The notes under the pieces are model-generated. The model did not search any database. It was given only the letters and a program-made list of their open reading frames with translations, and was not told the DNA's origin. 64,000 bases of DNA from Sediminihabitans luteus (GTDB lineage Bacteria > Actinomycetota > Actinomycetes > Actinomycetales > Cellulomonadaceae): contig NZ_PGFE01000002.1 of NCBI RefSeq assembly GCF_002797595.1, positions 752,337-816,336 of the forward strand, written 5' to 3'. Within the stretch, counting starts at the first letter, position 1; the number at the start of each line of letters is the position of its first letter. Position numbers and translations under genes: made by a program. Below are positions 9,073 through 17,909 of the stretch, in pieces.

Positions 9073-9804
9073 ATGACGACGCGCACCGGGACCTTCCTGA
9101 CCCTCGGCGGCGGCGGGTTCTCGATGCCCGACGTCGCGGGCGACCGTGGTCCGCTCCTGGACGACTTCCTGCTGTCCCTGGCGCGCACGGACGACCCGCG
9201 CGTGTGCTTCGTCGGCACCGCGAGCGGCGACGCGGCGGTCTACGCCGAGCGCTTCCTGGCCGCGTTCGAGGGCCGTGCGCAGGCACGGGTGCTGTCGCTG
9301 TTCGGGAGCGGCCCCGAGGGGTCGATCACGGTCGACCGCCTCAAGGAGGTGCTCGAGCAGGACGTCGTGTACGTCGGCGGCGGCTCGACCGCGAACCTGC
9401 TCGCACTCTGGCGGCTGCACGGCCTCGACACGCTCCTGGCGCGGGCGGCCGCGCGCGGCACGATCATGGCGGGCATCTCGGCGGGGATGAACTGCTGGTA
9501 CGAGGGCTCGTCGACCGACTCGTTCGGGCCGCTCGCCGCGCTGCCCGACGGCCTCGGGCTGCTGCCCGGCTCGGCGTGCCCGCACTACCTCGGCGAGGCC
9601 GACCGGCGCGCCGGCTACCGGGCGATGGTCGCGGGCGGCGCCCTCGGCGACGGGTACGCGGCCGACGACGGCGTGGCGCTGCTGTGGCGCGACGGCGAGC
9701 TCGTCGAGGCGGTGAGCGAGCGGCCCGACGGGCAGGCGTTCCGGGTCGTGCGCGAGGGCGACGGCGCGGTCGAGACGCCGATCGCGGTGCGGTTCCTCGG
9801 CTGA
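9073..9804 (+). CDS. Peptidase E (S51)-like / class I glutamine amidotransferase-fold protein
   Basis: This 243-residue protein has a Ser nucleophile elbow GISAGMNCW (about residues 135-143), a DVVYVGGGSTANLL strand ahead of it, and a later CPHY segment that may hold the catalytic His, typical of S51 peptidases such as dipeptidase E and cyanophycinase-like enzymes. The real substrate is unknown; cytosolic. The predicted leaderless promoter at 9061 lets it be expressed apart from the two upstream genes. Its stop is seven bases from the stop of the convergent siderophore-interacting protein, and both stops lie in a short palindrome at 9801-9814. Confidence 0.85.
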   Translation: MTTRTGTFLTLGGGGFSMPDVAGDRGPLLDDFLLSLARTDDPRVCFVGTASGDAAVYAERFLAAFEGRAQARVLSLFGSGPEGSITVDRLKEVLEQDVVYVGGGSTANLLALWRLHGLDTLLARAAARGTIMAGISAGMNCWYEGSSTDSFGPLAALPDGLGLLPGSACPHYLGEADRRAGYRAMVAGGALGDGYAADDGVALLWRDGELVEAVSERPDGQAFRVVREGDGAVETPIAVRFLG

Positions 9805-9810
9805 CCGGGG

Positions 9811-10785
9811 TCAGTTCTCGGCGCGACCCTCGCGCCAGTAGCCCATGAACGCGACGGCCCGGCGGTCGACGCCGAGCTCGCTCACGAGGTAGCGGCGCAG
9901 GGTCTTGATGACGCCGGCCTCGCCCGCGAGCCACGCGTAGAGCACGGTGTCCTGCACGAGCGGGGCGCCGTGCTCGTCGACGGGCACCTCCCACAGGATG
10001 CCCTCGTCGACGTCGACGTCCTCGAGCGCCTCGGGCTCCGCGAGCTCGGCCTGCGAGCGCCGCACGCCCATCGCGAGGAGCCGGTCGGCGGCGTCGCGCA
10101 CCGCGGGCACGAGGTGCGCGCCGTGCGCCGCGCCGTCGCGGGGCAGCCAGGTGACGCGGACGCCGGCGGGCACGTCGAACGTCCAGGTGTCGTCGGCCGT
10201 GGGGACCTCCATGAAGATCTCGCCGACCGCGTCGTCGTCGAGCGACTCGCAGATCGACGTGATCGCGGGCACCGCGGTCTCGTCGCCCGCCAGCAGCAGC
10301 GCGTGGCTGCACGCGGGCGGGGTGAACTCGAGGCCGCCGTGCACGCCCTGGTGACGGGCGTTGGGGCCGAGGATCACGAGCGGGGTGCCGGGCCCGGCGG
10401 ACATCGCCCAGCGCGAGGCGGGGCCGAGGTCGCCGTGCAGGACGACGTCGACGTCGACCTCCTTGCGGTCGTGCCGCACCGCGCGCACGGTGTAGGTGCG
10501 CAGCGGGTTGCGACGCTCCTCGGGCTGCGCGCGCCACGCGGCGAACCACTCGGCGCTGCGGTCGAGGTGCACGTACCCGCCGTCGGGCGCGGGGAGCACG
10601 AACTTGATGCGCTGGTCGCGGCCGTTGTCGGCGAACTCGTCGAGGTCGTCGCCCGTGAAGGTCACGCGCACGAACGAGGCGCACAGCCGGGTGATCCGCG
10701 AGACGGTCACGTCGAACATCCGGTAGGGCTGGTCGGTGACCTGTGCCGTGTCCTCGAGGGGTGCGGCCTGCGCGACGTCCGTCAT
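9811..10785 (-). CDS. FAD-binding siderophore-interacting protein (ferric-siderophore reductase type)
   Basis: This 324-residue SIP-family protein releases iron from ferric siderophores by NAD(P)H/FAD reduction in the cytosol. The FAD-binding barrel is at the N-terminus, with the RTYTVRAVR flavin motif near residue 100; the C-terminal SIP domain includes [13 protein letters not shown] and [21 protein letters not shown] at 10785 is chosen over longer versions because an iron box and a -10 hexamer sit directly before it, so the mRNA is probably leaderless and iron-repressed. It follows the siderophore permease gene on the same strand, consistent with one uptake-and-release pathway. Confidence 0.9.
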   Translation of the reverse strand: MTDVAQAAPLEDTAQVTDQPYRMFDVTVSRITRLCASFVRVTFTGDDLDEFADNGRDQRIKFVLPAPDGGYVHLDRSAEWFAAWRAQPEERRNPLRTYTVRAVRHDRKEVDVDVVLHGDLGPASRWAMSAGPGTPLVILGPNARHQGVHGGLEFTPPACSHALLLAGDETAVPAITSICESLDDDAVGEIFMEVPTADDTWTFDVPAGVRVTWLPRDGAAHGAHLVPAVRDAADRLLAMGVRRSQAELAEPEALEDVDVDEGILWEVPVDEHGAPLVQDTVLYAWLAGEAGVIKTLRRYLVSELGVDRRAVAFMGYWREGRAEN

Positions 10786-10804
10786 GTCGGTAAGCCTAAC
10801 CTCA
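10786..10804 (-). promoter_or_regulatory. IdeR/DmdR-type iron box overlapping a leaderless promoter
   Basis: On the minus strand the 19-mer TGAGGTTAGGCTTACCGAC matches 15 of 19 bases of the iron box consensus TTAGGTTAGGCTAACCTAA. The hexamer TAGGCT inside it (10793-10798) is seven bases from the ATG at 10785, so bound repressor would cover the -10 and start site of the siderophore-interacting protein gene. Confidence 0.8.
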
Positions 10805-10859
10805 CCCCCGCGGACGACGGAAGGTTGCCCGAGCACATGTCGCCCGGATCACACCGGCG

Positions 10860-12956
10860 TCAGGCGCGTCGGTCGCGCCACAGGAGCCACACGAAGTACG
10901 GCGCGCCGACGACGGCCGTGACGAGTCCCGCGGGCAGCTGCACGGGCGCGAACGCGGTGCGCCCGATCGTGTCGGCGACGCTCACGAGCAGCGCGCCCAG
11001 GAGCATCGCGACGGGCAGCACGCGCACGTGCCGGGCCCCCACGAGCGCGCGGGCCGCGTGCGGGGCGACGAGGCCGACGAACCCGATCACGCCCACGGCG
11101 CTCACGGCCGCGGCCGTGAGCAGCGCCGAGACGGTCAGCAGCACGAGGCGGCTGCGGCCGACGGCCACGCCCAGCACGCGCGGGGTGTCCTCGTCGAGCG
11201 CGAGCACGTCGAGGTCCCGCCGCAGGTGCACGGCCACGGGCGTGAGCACGACGAGCGCGACCAGCACGGGCACGACCTGCGCCATGGAGCGCCCGTAGGT
11301 CGATCCCGAGAGCCAGGTGAGGGCGAGGTTGGTGTCCCACGGCGAGACCACGAGCACGAGCAGCGACGTGGCCGCCCCCGCGGCTGCGGCGACACCCACG
11401 CCCACGAGCACGAGCCGGTCCGTGCCGAGCCCCCCGCGCGCGGCGAGCCCGTACACGAGCGCGAAGGTCGCGAGCGCACCGACGACCGCGGCGAGCGCTA
11501 CGGGACCCGCAGCGGCGCCGGGCACGAGCACGACGACCGCGACCGCACCGAGGCCCGCCCCCGCGGAGACCCCGAGCAGCCCGGGCTCGGCGAGCGGGTT
11601 GCGGCACACGCCCTGGACCACGGCGCCTGCGAGCGCCAGCGCGGCGCCGGCGAGCAGGGCGACGAGCACGCGCGGCACGCGCTGGTCGAGCACGAACCCG
11701 ACCTGGCGACCCGCGGTCCCGGCGAGCCAGTTCGCGACGTCGCCGAGCAGCACGAGGCGGTCGCCGAGCAGGAGCCCGGCCACGAGCGCGACGACCACGA
11801 GCACCGAGAGCACCACGAGCACGACGACGGCACGCGCGCGGCTGCGGGGGCGCCCCCGCACGCCGTTCGCGGCACCGCCCGAGTCGCGCAGCCGCAGCGC
11901 GAGCCAGACCATGAGCGCCGCACCGACGAGCGTCGTCACGACGCCCGTGGGCACGGTGATCGAGGCCTTGACGGGCAGCACGAGGCGCAGCGCGACGTCC
12001 GCCGCGAGGACCACGAGCATGCCGCACAGCGCGGCGAACGGGACGAGCAGCGCGTGCCGCCCGAGGCCGCGCACGCGGCGGGCGACGAGGCGGGCGATCA
12101 CGGGTGCGGCGAGGCCGACGAACCCGAGCGGCCCGGCCACGGTCACGGCGACGGCGGCGAGCAGCACCGCCGTCAGGACGCCGAGGGTCCGGGTGCTGCG
12201 CACGTCGACGCCGAGCACGCGCGCGGCGTCGTCGCCGAGCGCGAGGAGGTCGAGACGGCGCGCGAGCAGCAGCGCGCCGAGCAGGCCGAGCACGACCACG
12301 GGCAGCGCGAGGGTCACGCCCCGCGTGCCGGACTGCACGATCGTGCCGTTGCCCCACGCGAACAGGCCCCGCGTCTCCTCCTGGAAGAGCACCAGGAGGG
12401 TCGTGGTGAGCGCGTTGAGGGCGAGCGCGATGGCGGAGCCTGCGAGCACGAGGCGCGCGGGCCCGTCGGCACCGCCGCGCGCGAGCAGCAGCACGAGCAG
12501 CGCGGCGAGCAGGCCGCCCGCGAACGCGATGGTGCCCTGCAGGTAGAACGGGACCGCGAGCCCGACCACGGCGACCGTCGTGACGGCGGTGTAGGCGCCC
12601 GCGTTGACCGCGAGCGTGTCGGGCGAGGCGAGCGGGTTGCGCGAGATCGCCTGGAGCACGAGCCCGCTCACGCCGAGCGCGGCGCCCACGAGGAGCCCGG
12701 CGAGCAGGCGCGGCAGCCGCGAGTCGAGCAGCACCGCGGTCGCGGTGTCACCGTGCCCGACGAGTGCGCCGAGCAGGTCCCCGACGCCGAGCTCGGCCGT
12801 GCCCTGGAGCAGGTCGGCCAGGCAGAGCACCGCGAGCACGACGAGCCCGAGGACGAACGCGAGCACGACGGGCCCGCGAGCCGCCGACCGTGCGGTCGAC
12901 GGCCCGGGGGTGAGCGCGCCGCGCGTCGCGGTGGCGCCCGGCGCGCTCGGGGTCAT
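10860..12956 (-). CDS. Fused double FecCD-type siderophore ABC permease
   Basis: At 698 residues this is about twice a normal FecCD permease and contains two homologous halves, like FhuB. Each half has the family loops: GVSGLVLQAISRNPLASPD (about 100-118) with GFVGLAAPVIARL, and in the second half AGAVVQGVCRNPLAEPG with GFVGLVAPHAARAL. About 20 transmembrane helices are expected, split by an Arg/Gly-rich linker near residue 360. It forms the complete membrane channel for the neighbouring ATPase and lipoprotein. Its ATG overlaps the lipoprotein stop by four bases. Confidence 0.95.
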   Translation of the reverse strand: MTPSAPGATATRGALTPGPSTARSAARGPVVLAFVLGLVVLAVLCLADLLQGTAELGVGDLLGALVGHGDTATAVLLDSRLPRLLAGLLVGAALGVSGLVLQAISRNPLASPDTLAVNAGAYTAVTTVAVVGLAVPFYLQGTIAFAGGLLAALLVLLLARGGADGPARLVLAGSAIALALNALTTTLLVLFQEETRGLFAWGNGTIVQSGTRGVTLALPVVVLGLLGALLLARRLDLLALGDDAARVLGVDVRSTRTLGVLTAVLLAAVAVTVAGPLGFVGLAAPVIARLVARRVRGLGRHALLVPFAALCGMLVVLAADVALRLVLPVKASITVPTGVVTTLVGAALMVWLALRLRDSGGAANGVRGRPRSRARAVVVLVVLSVLVVVALVAGLLLGDRLVLLGDVANWLAGTAGRQVGFVLDQRVPRVLVALLAGAALALAGAVVQGVCRNPLAEPGLLGVSAGAGLGAVAVVVLVPGAAAGPVALAAVVGALATFALVYGLAARGGLGTDRLVLVGVGVAAAAGAATSLLVLVVSPWDTNLALTWLSGSTYGRSMAQVVPVLVALVVLTPVAVHLRRDLDVLALDEDTPRVLGVAVGRSRLVLLTVSALLTAAAVSAVGVIGFVGLVAPHAARALVGARHVRVLPVAMLLGALLVSVADTIGRTAFAPVQLPAGLVTAVVGAPYFVWLLWRDRRA

Positions 12957-13942
12957 GCCGTGAGGGCGTCGACGAGCGCGTCGACGTACGCCTCGGCGGA
13001 CAGCGGCCCGCCGAACATCCAGATGCCGTCCGGGACGCGGTGCACGTCGCCCGCCTGGACGAACGCGAGGGAGTTCCAGACCTTGTTGTCGGCCAGGCCG
13101 ACCGCGAACGGGTCGCCGCCGTCGCCGTCGCTCGCGGCGTAGACGAACGTGACGTCACCCAGCGCCGTCAGACCCTCGACGTCGGTCTGCGCGAGCCCGT
13201 AGTCGGGGTCGCCCTCGCCCTCCCAGCCGTTCTCGAGGCCGAGCTCGGCGCCGATCGCGCCGAGGAACGACCCGGCGGTGTACATGCGCACCGAGACGGT
13301 CCCGTTGGTCATCCAGCCGTCCGCCATGGTGAACGTCGCGCCGTCCTTGCCGGCCTCCGCGAGCGCGGCCTTGCCGTCGGCGATCGCGGTGTCGAAGTCC
13401 GCGAGGAGCTCCTCGCCGGCGGTCTGCGTGCCGGTCACCTCGGCGAGCGTCGTGACGGTGGTGCGCATGTAGCCGAGCGGGTCGGTGCCGTCGGACCCGC
13501 GCAGCGTGAGCACAGGCGCGAACTCCTCGATCTGCGCGATGACGTTCTCGGGCAGGTCGGTCGTGGTGACGACGAGGTCGGGCTCGAGCGCGGAGATCGC
13601 GTCGAGGCTGGGCTCGCCGCGCGTGCCGACGTCGGGCGTCGCGGCGTCGAGCGGCGCGGACGTGTCCCACGTGTTGTAGCCCGCGACGTCGGCCGCGCCG
13701 ACGGGCTCGACGCCGAGCGCGAGGAGGTTCTCGGTCAGGCCCCACTCGAGCGAGACGACCGCGGTCGCGGGGGCGTCGAGCTCGACGCCGTCACGCTCGT
13801 CGGTCACGCTCACCGGGCCGGCGGACGCGGTCGACGCGGTGTCGTCCGCGGCCTCCTCGGTCGTGCCGCACGCGGCGAGGGTCAGGGCGAGCGCGGTCGC
13901 GGACAGTGCCGCGGCGACGCGCATCGGGCGCAGGGGTGCCAT
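12953..13942 (-). CDS. Iron-siderophore ABC transporter substrate-binding lipoprotein
   Basis: This 329-residue protein has a signal peptide and lipobox LTLAAC, with the lipid-modified Cys at residue 25, followed by a Thr/Ala-rich spacer and a FecB/PeripBP-type domain (VVSLEWGLTENLLALGVEPVG; later GVEPVGAADVAG; DLVVTTTDLPE). It should sit on the outer face of the membrane and deliver ferric siderophore to the permease. ATG at 13942 is preceded by GAAGGA. It lies 62 bases after the ATPase gene and overlaps the permease gene. The ligand is not predictable. Confidence 0.93.
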   Translation of the reverse strand: MAPLRPMRVAAALSATALALTLAACGTTEEAADDTASTASAGPVSVTDERDGVELDAPATAVVSLEWGLTENLLALGVEPVGAADVAGYNTWDTSAPLDAATPDVGTRGEPSLDAISALEPDLVVTTTDLPENVIAQIEEFAPVLTLRGSDGTDPLGYMRTTVTTLAEVTGTQTAGEELLADFDTAIADGKAALAEAGKDGATFTMADGWMTNGTVSVRMYTAGSFLGAIGAELGLENGWEGEGDPDYGLAQTDVEGLTALGDVTFVYAASDGDGGDPFAVGLADNKVWNSLAFVQAGDVHRVPDGIWMFGGPLSAEAYVDALVDALTA

Positions 13943-14004
13943 GGTGTTCCTTCGGTCAGGGGTGGGACAGGGTCGTGGGGGCGACGCGCGCGTCGCCCGT
14001 GAGG

Positions 14005-14829
14005 TCAGACGCCGACGCGTGCGCGGCGGCTGTGGCGCCCGACGGCGCGCGTGCGCAGCACGCCGTCGGCGAGGGTCTCGACCTCGATCGGGATCTGGTA
14101 CGTCGCGGTGAGCGTCTCGGCGGTCATGACCTCGCTCGCGGTGCCGGACGCGACGACCGCGCCGCGTCCGAGCAGCACGACGTGGTCGGCGACGGCCGCG
14201 GCCTGGTCGAGGTCGTGCAGGACGACGCCGACGGCGACGTCGTGCTCGTCCGCGAGGTCGCGCACGAGGTCGAGGACCTCGACCTGGTAGCGCAGGTCGA
14301 GGTGGTTGGTGGGCTCGTCGAGCAGGAGCACGCCCGTGTCCTGCGCGAGGCAGGTCGCGAACCACACGCGCTGCAGCTCGCCGCCCGAGAGCTCGTCGAC
14401 GCCGCGCTCGGCCATCGGGGCGACGCCCGTGACGGTCATGGCGTGCTCGACGAGCCGGGCGCCGTCCGGGTCCCCGCCGCGGAACCGGCCGCGGTACGGG
14501 TGCCGGCCGTAGCCGACGACGTCGCGCACGCTCACCCCGCCCGGGGTGGGGCGGCTCTGCGAGAGCAGGGTCACGCGCCGGGCGAACTCCTTGGCGCCGA
14601 GCGCGAGCGCGTCGCTGCCGTCCTCGAGCCGCACCTGACCCGCGTCGGGCTGGTGCAGGCGGGCGACCGAGCGCAGGAGCGTCGACTTGCCGCTGCCGTT
14701 GGGCCCGATGAGTGCGGTGACCGCACCGGGGACCAGGCGGATCGACGCGCCGTCGACCACGGTGCGGCCGTCGTACGAGGCGCTCAGGTCGGTGCCGACG
14801 AGTCGGGCCGGGGCAGGTGTCGTGCTCAC
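14005..14829 (-). CDS. Iron-siderophore ABC transporter ATPase
   Basis: FecE/FepC-type nucleotide-binding subunit, 274 residues from the GTG at 14829. Walker A is GPNGSGKST, the signature is LSGGELQRVW, Walker B is VLLLDEPTNHLD, and the switch His is in VLHDLD. It is the first gene of the uptake operon. GTG at 14829 (product starting MSTTPAPARL) is preferred to GTG at 14838 because TAGTGT lies seven bases upstream of it, as at other predicted leaderless starts here; an iron box sits just upstream at 14854-14872. Confidence 0.93.
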   Translation of the reverse strand: MSTTPAPARLVGTDLSASYDGRTVVDGASIRLVPGAVTALIGPNGSGKSTLLRSVARLHQPDAGQVRLEDGSDALALGAKEFARRVTLLSQSRPTPGGVSVRDVVGYGRHPYRGRFRGGDPDGARLVEHAMTVTGVAPMAERGVDELSGGELQRVWFATCLAQDTGVLLLDEPTNHLDLRYQVEVLDLVRDLADEHDVAVGVVLHDLDQAAAVADHVVLLGRGAVVASGTASEVMTAETLTATYQIPIEVETLADGVLRTRAVGRHSRRARVGV

Positions 14830-14836
14830 GACGGCC

Positions 14837-14842
14837 ACACTA
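14837..14842 (-). promoter_or_regulatory. Predicted -10 of the siderophore operon (leaderless)
   Basis: On the minus strand TAGTGT is followed by seven bases and then the GTG at 14829. No ribosome site is present. Confidence 0.55.
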
Positions 14843-14853
14843 ACCCCGCACCC

Positions 14854-14872
14854 ATAGGCTTGCCTAACCTTA
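14854..14872 (-). promoter_or_regulatory. IdeR/DmdR-type iron box upstream of the siderophore operon
   Basis: Minus-strand 19-mer TAAGGTTAGGCAAGCCTAT matches 15 of 19 consensus positions. It lies about 12 bases upstream of the predicted -10, covering the -35 region, so iron-loaded repressor should block the operon. Confidence 0.85.
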
Positions 14873-14911
14873 GGAAGGCTTACCTTTGGTGAACTGCGTC
14901 ACCCGGGCGTG

Positions 14912-15853
14912 TCACGCCACCGTGCCGCTCGGCCCCGGCGCCACGCGCGTCGCCCAGAACGCGACCGCGGACGCCGCCGCCACGTTGAGCGAGTCCACGT
15001 CCCCCGCCATCGGGATCATGACGGTCGTGTCGCACGCGGCGATCGCCGCCGCGGACATCCCGTGCCCCTCGGTCCCCAGGACCAGGGCGAGGCGCTCGGG
15101 CGGGTCCGCCTCGACGTCCGCCAACGACACCGCGTCCTCGTCGAGCGCGAGCGCCGCGACCGTGAACCCGGCCTCGCGCAGGTCGTCGAGGCCGCCGGGC
15201 CACGACTCGAGGCGCGTCCACGGCACCTGGAACACCGTGCCCATCGACACCCGCACCGAGCGCCGGTACAGCGGGTCGGAGCAGCGCGGCGACACGAGCA
15301 CGGCGTCGACGCCGAGCGCCGCCGCGGACCGGAAGATCGCACCGACGTTGGTGTGGTCCACGATGTCCTCGAGCACCGCGACCCGGCGCGCGCCCCGGCC
15401 TCCGCGCGCCGAGCGCAGCAGCTCGTGGACGTCGGGCAGGGGCGGGCGGTGCATCGCCGCGAGCGCCCCGCGGTGCAGGTTGAACCCGGTGATCGACTCG
15501 AGCACGTCGGGCTCGGCGACGAACACGGGCACGGGTTCGCCGTCGTCCCCCGGGCCGAGCGCCGTGATGATCGGCGCGAGGTCGACGAGCCACTTCTCGG
15601 CCATGAGGAACGAGCGCGGCCGGTGCCCGGCCGCGACCGCACGCTCGACCACGGTCGAGCTCTCGGCGATGTAGAGGCCCTTCTCGGGCTCGTGCCGCGA
15701 GCGCAGGCGCACGTCCGTGAGGTTCGTGTAGTCCGCGATGCGGGGGTCCGCGGGGTCGGTGACGCGTACGAGGCCGGGCAGGTCGGTCAGCGGTGTCGTG
15801 CCGCCTGCGACGGACTCGCGGGCGGCACGCTTGCTCAGGTCGGGTCGGGGCAC
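14912..15853 (-). CDS. TrmH/SpoU family RNA 2'-O-methyltransferase
   Basis: This 313-residue SAM-dependent methyltransferase has the SpoU knot motifs in order: NVGAIFRSAAALGVDAVLVSP (motif 1, about 170-190), LVLGTEGHGMS (motif 2, about 265-275), and IPMAGDVDSLNVAAASAVAFW (motif 3). The N-terminal third is the usual RNA-binding substrate domain. It probably methylates tRNA or 23S rRNA ribose; the target site is unknown. The start is GTG, with GACAAT six bases upstream, a weaker match to the leaderless pattern. It is transcribed toward the siderophore operon but its own promoter precedes it. Confidence 0.92.
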   Translation of the reverse strand: MPRPDLSKRAARESVAGGTTPLTDLPGLVRVTDPADPRIADYTNLTDVRLRSRHEPEKGLYIAESSTVVERAVAAGHRPRSFLMAEKWLVDLAPIITALGPGDDGEPVPVFVAEPDVLESITGFNLHRGALAAMHRPPLPDVHELLRSARGGRGARRVAVLEDIVDHTNVGAIFRSAAALGVDAVLVSPRCSDPLYRRSVRVSMGTVFQVPWTRLESWPGGLDDLREAGFTVAALALDEDAVSLADVEADPPERLALVLGTEGHGMSAAAIAACDTTVMIPMAGDVDSLNVAAASAVAFWATRVAPGPSGTVA

Positions 15854-15887
15854 GGCACGATTGTCCCGCAGGCCCCGACCCGCCCGC

Positions 15888-17909
15888 TCACTCCTCCTCG
15901 GCCGTGGCGACGGCCGAGGCGAACTGGCTCGCGTAGAGCCGCGCGTACGCGCCGTCCGCCGCGAGCAGGTCGTCGTGCGAGCCCTGCTCGACGATCGACC
16001 CCGACTCCATGACGAGGATCACGTCCGCGTCGCGGATGGTCGAGAGCCGGTGCGCGATGACGAACGACGTGCGGCCCGAGCGCAGCGCGTTCATGGCCTG
16101 CTGCACGAGCACCTCGGTGCGCGTGTCGACCGAGCTCGTCGCCTCGTCGAGGATCAGGATCGCCGGGTCGGCGAGGAACGCGCGCGCGATCGTCAGGAGC
16201 TGCTTCTCCCCCGCGCTCACGCTCGACCCCTCGTCGTCGATCGTGGTCGCGTAGCCGTCGGGCAGGGTGCGCACGAACGAGTCGACGTGCGTCGCGGTCG
16301 TCGCGGCGAGGAACGCCTCGGCGTCGACGTCCGCGCCGTCGCGCACCCCGTAGCGCAGGTTGTCCTCGATCGTGCCGCCGAACAGCCAGGTGTCCTGCAG
16401 CACCATGCCGATGCCCGAGCGCAGCTCGTCGCGGGTCATGGTGCGCGTGTCGACGCCGTCCAGGGTGATCCGCCCCGAGTCGACGTCGTAGAACCGCATC
16501 ACGAGGTTGACGAGCGTCGTCTTGCCGGCGCCCGTGGGCCCGACGATCGCGACCGTCTGGCCGGGCTCGACCACGAGGTCGAGGTGCTCGATGAGCGGCG
16601 CGTCGGGGTCGTACGAGAACGACACGTCCTCGAACGCGACCCGACCGCGCACGGGCCGCACCGCGCTGCCCGCGGCCGGCTCCGGCGTCTGCTCGGGGGC
16701 GTCGAGCAGGCCGAAGACCCGCTCGGCCGAGGCGACGCCCGACTGCAGGAGGTTCATCATCGACGCGATCTGCGTGATGGGCTGCGTGAACTGGCGCGAG
16801 TACTGGATGAAGGCCTGCACGTCGCCCAGGCTCATCGTGCCCGAGGCGACCTTGAGCCCGCCGACCACGGCCACGATCACGTAGTTGAGGTTGGCGACGA
16901 AGCCCATCGCGGGCTGGATGCTGCCCGAGATCGCCTGCGCCTTGAAGCTCGCCTCGTACAGCGCGGCGTTCTCACGGTCGAAGTCCTCGAGCGCGGTCGC
17001 CTGGTGGCCGTAGACCTTGACGAGCGTGTGGCCCGTGAACATCTCCTCGACGTGCCCGTTGAGTCGACCGGTCGCGGCCCACTGCTGCACGAACTGCGGC
17101 TTGGAGCGCTTGGCGATCATCATCGTGATGACGACCGACAGCGGGATCGTCACGAGCGCGATGACGGCGAGCAGGGGCGATATCCAGAACATCATGCCGA
17201 GCACGCCGACCACCGTCAGCACCGCGGTCACGAGCTGCGAGAGCGTCTGCTGCATGGTCTGCGACACGTTGTCGATGTCGTTCGTCACGCGCGAGAGGAT
17301 CTCGCCGCGCTGGTTGCGGTCGAAGTACGACAGCGGCAGCGAGTTGAGCTTGGCCTCGGCCTCGGCACGCAGGTCGCGTGCGGTGCGCTGCACGACGACG
17401 GCGGTCAGCCGGCCCTGGATCCACCCGAACAGGAACGAGCCGAGGTAGATCAGCACGACCCACGCGAGGATCGTGCCCAGCGCCCCGAAGTCGACGCCCT
17501 GGCCGGGAACGAGGTCCATGCCCGCGACCATGTCGGCGAGGTCGCCGTCGCCCGAGGCCCGCATCTGCTCGACCACGGCGTTCTGGGAGGCGCCCGCGGG
17601 CATCTGCGCGCTGATCACGCCTTCGAAGATCACGTTGGTCGCGTTGCCGAGCATCTTGGGGCCGGTCACCGCGAGCGCGACCGAGGCGACCGCGAGCACC
17701 ATGACGACCGCGATGCGCAGCCGCTCGGGACGCAGCCGTGCCGCGAAGCGCTTGAGCGAGCCGCCGAAGTCCATGGCCTTCTCGCCGGGCATGCCCATGC
17801 CACCCATGGGTCCGCCGCCGCCGGGGCCGCGTCGGGCGGGCGGGGGCGTGGGTGCGGCGGCACCCTTCTCGGCCGCGGGCTGCGGCGGCGTGGTCTGCGA
17901 CTCGCTCAT
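15888..17909 (-). CDS. Heterodimeric ABC exporter subunit, consensus Walker B half
   Basis: This 673-residue type IV exporter half has a Gly/Pro/Met-rich cytosolic N-terminus (about 1-50), six transmembrane helices (about 65-375) and an ATPase domain. Walker A is GPTGAGKTT, Walker B LILDEATSSVD keeps the catalytic Glu, but the signature reads VSAGEKQ where LSGGQ is usual. The partner encoded just upstream has the reverse combination, so the pair should have one active and one degenerate ATP site, as in TM287/288-type exporters. ATG at 17909 overlaps the partner stop by four bases. The cargo is unknown; drugs or lipids are typical. Confidence 0.93.
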   Translation of the reverse strand: MSESQTTPPQPAAEKGAAAPTPPPARRGPGGGGPMGGMGMPGEKAMDFGGSLKRFAARLRPERLRIAVVMVLAVASVALAVTGPKMLGNATNVIFEGVISAQMPAGASQNAVVEQMRASGDGDLADMVAGMDLVPGQGVDFGALGTILAWVVLIYLGSFLFGWIQGRLTAVVVQRTARDLRAEAEAKLNSLPLSYFDRNQRGEILSRVTNDIDNVSQTMQQTLSQLVTAVLTVVGVLGMMFWISPLLAVIALVTIPLSVVITMMIAKRSKPQFVQQWAATGRLNGHVEEMFTGHTLVKVYGHQATALEDFDRENAALYEASFKAQAISGSIQPAMGFVANLNYVIVAVVGGLKVASGTMSLGDVQAFIQYSRQFTQPITQIASMMNLLQSGVASAERVFGLLDAPEQTPEPAAGSAVRPVRGRVAFEDVSFSYDPDAPLIEHLDLVVEPGQTVAIVGPTGAGKTTLVNLVMRFYDVDSGRITLDGVDTRTMTRDELRSGIGMVLQDTWLFGGTIEDNLRYGVRDGADVDAEAFLAATTATHVDSFVRTLPDGYATTIDDEGSSVSAGEKQLLTIARAFLADPAILILDEATSSVDTRTEVLVQQAMNALRSGRTSFVIAHRLSTIRDADVILVMESGSIVEQGSHDDLLAADGAYARLYASQFASAVATAEEE

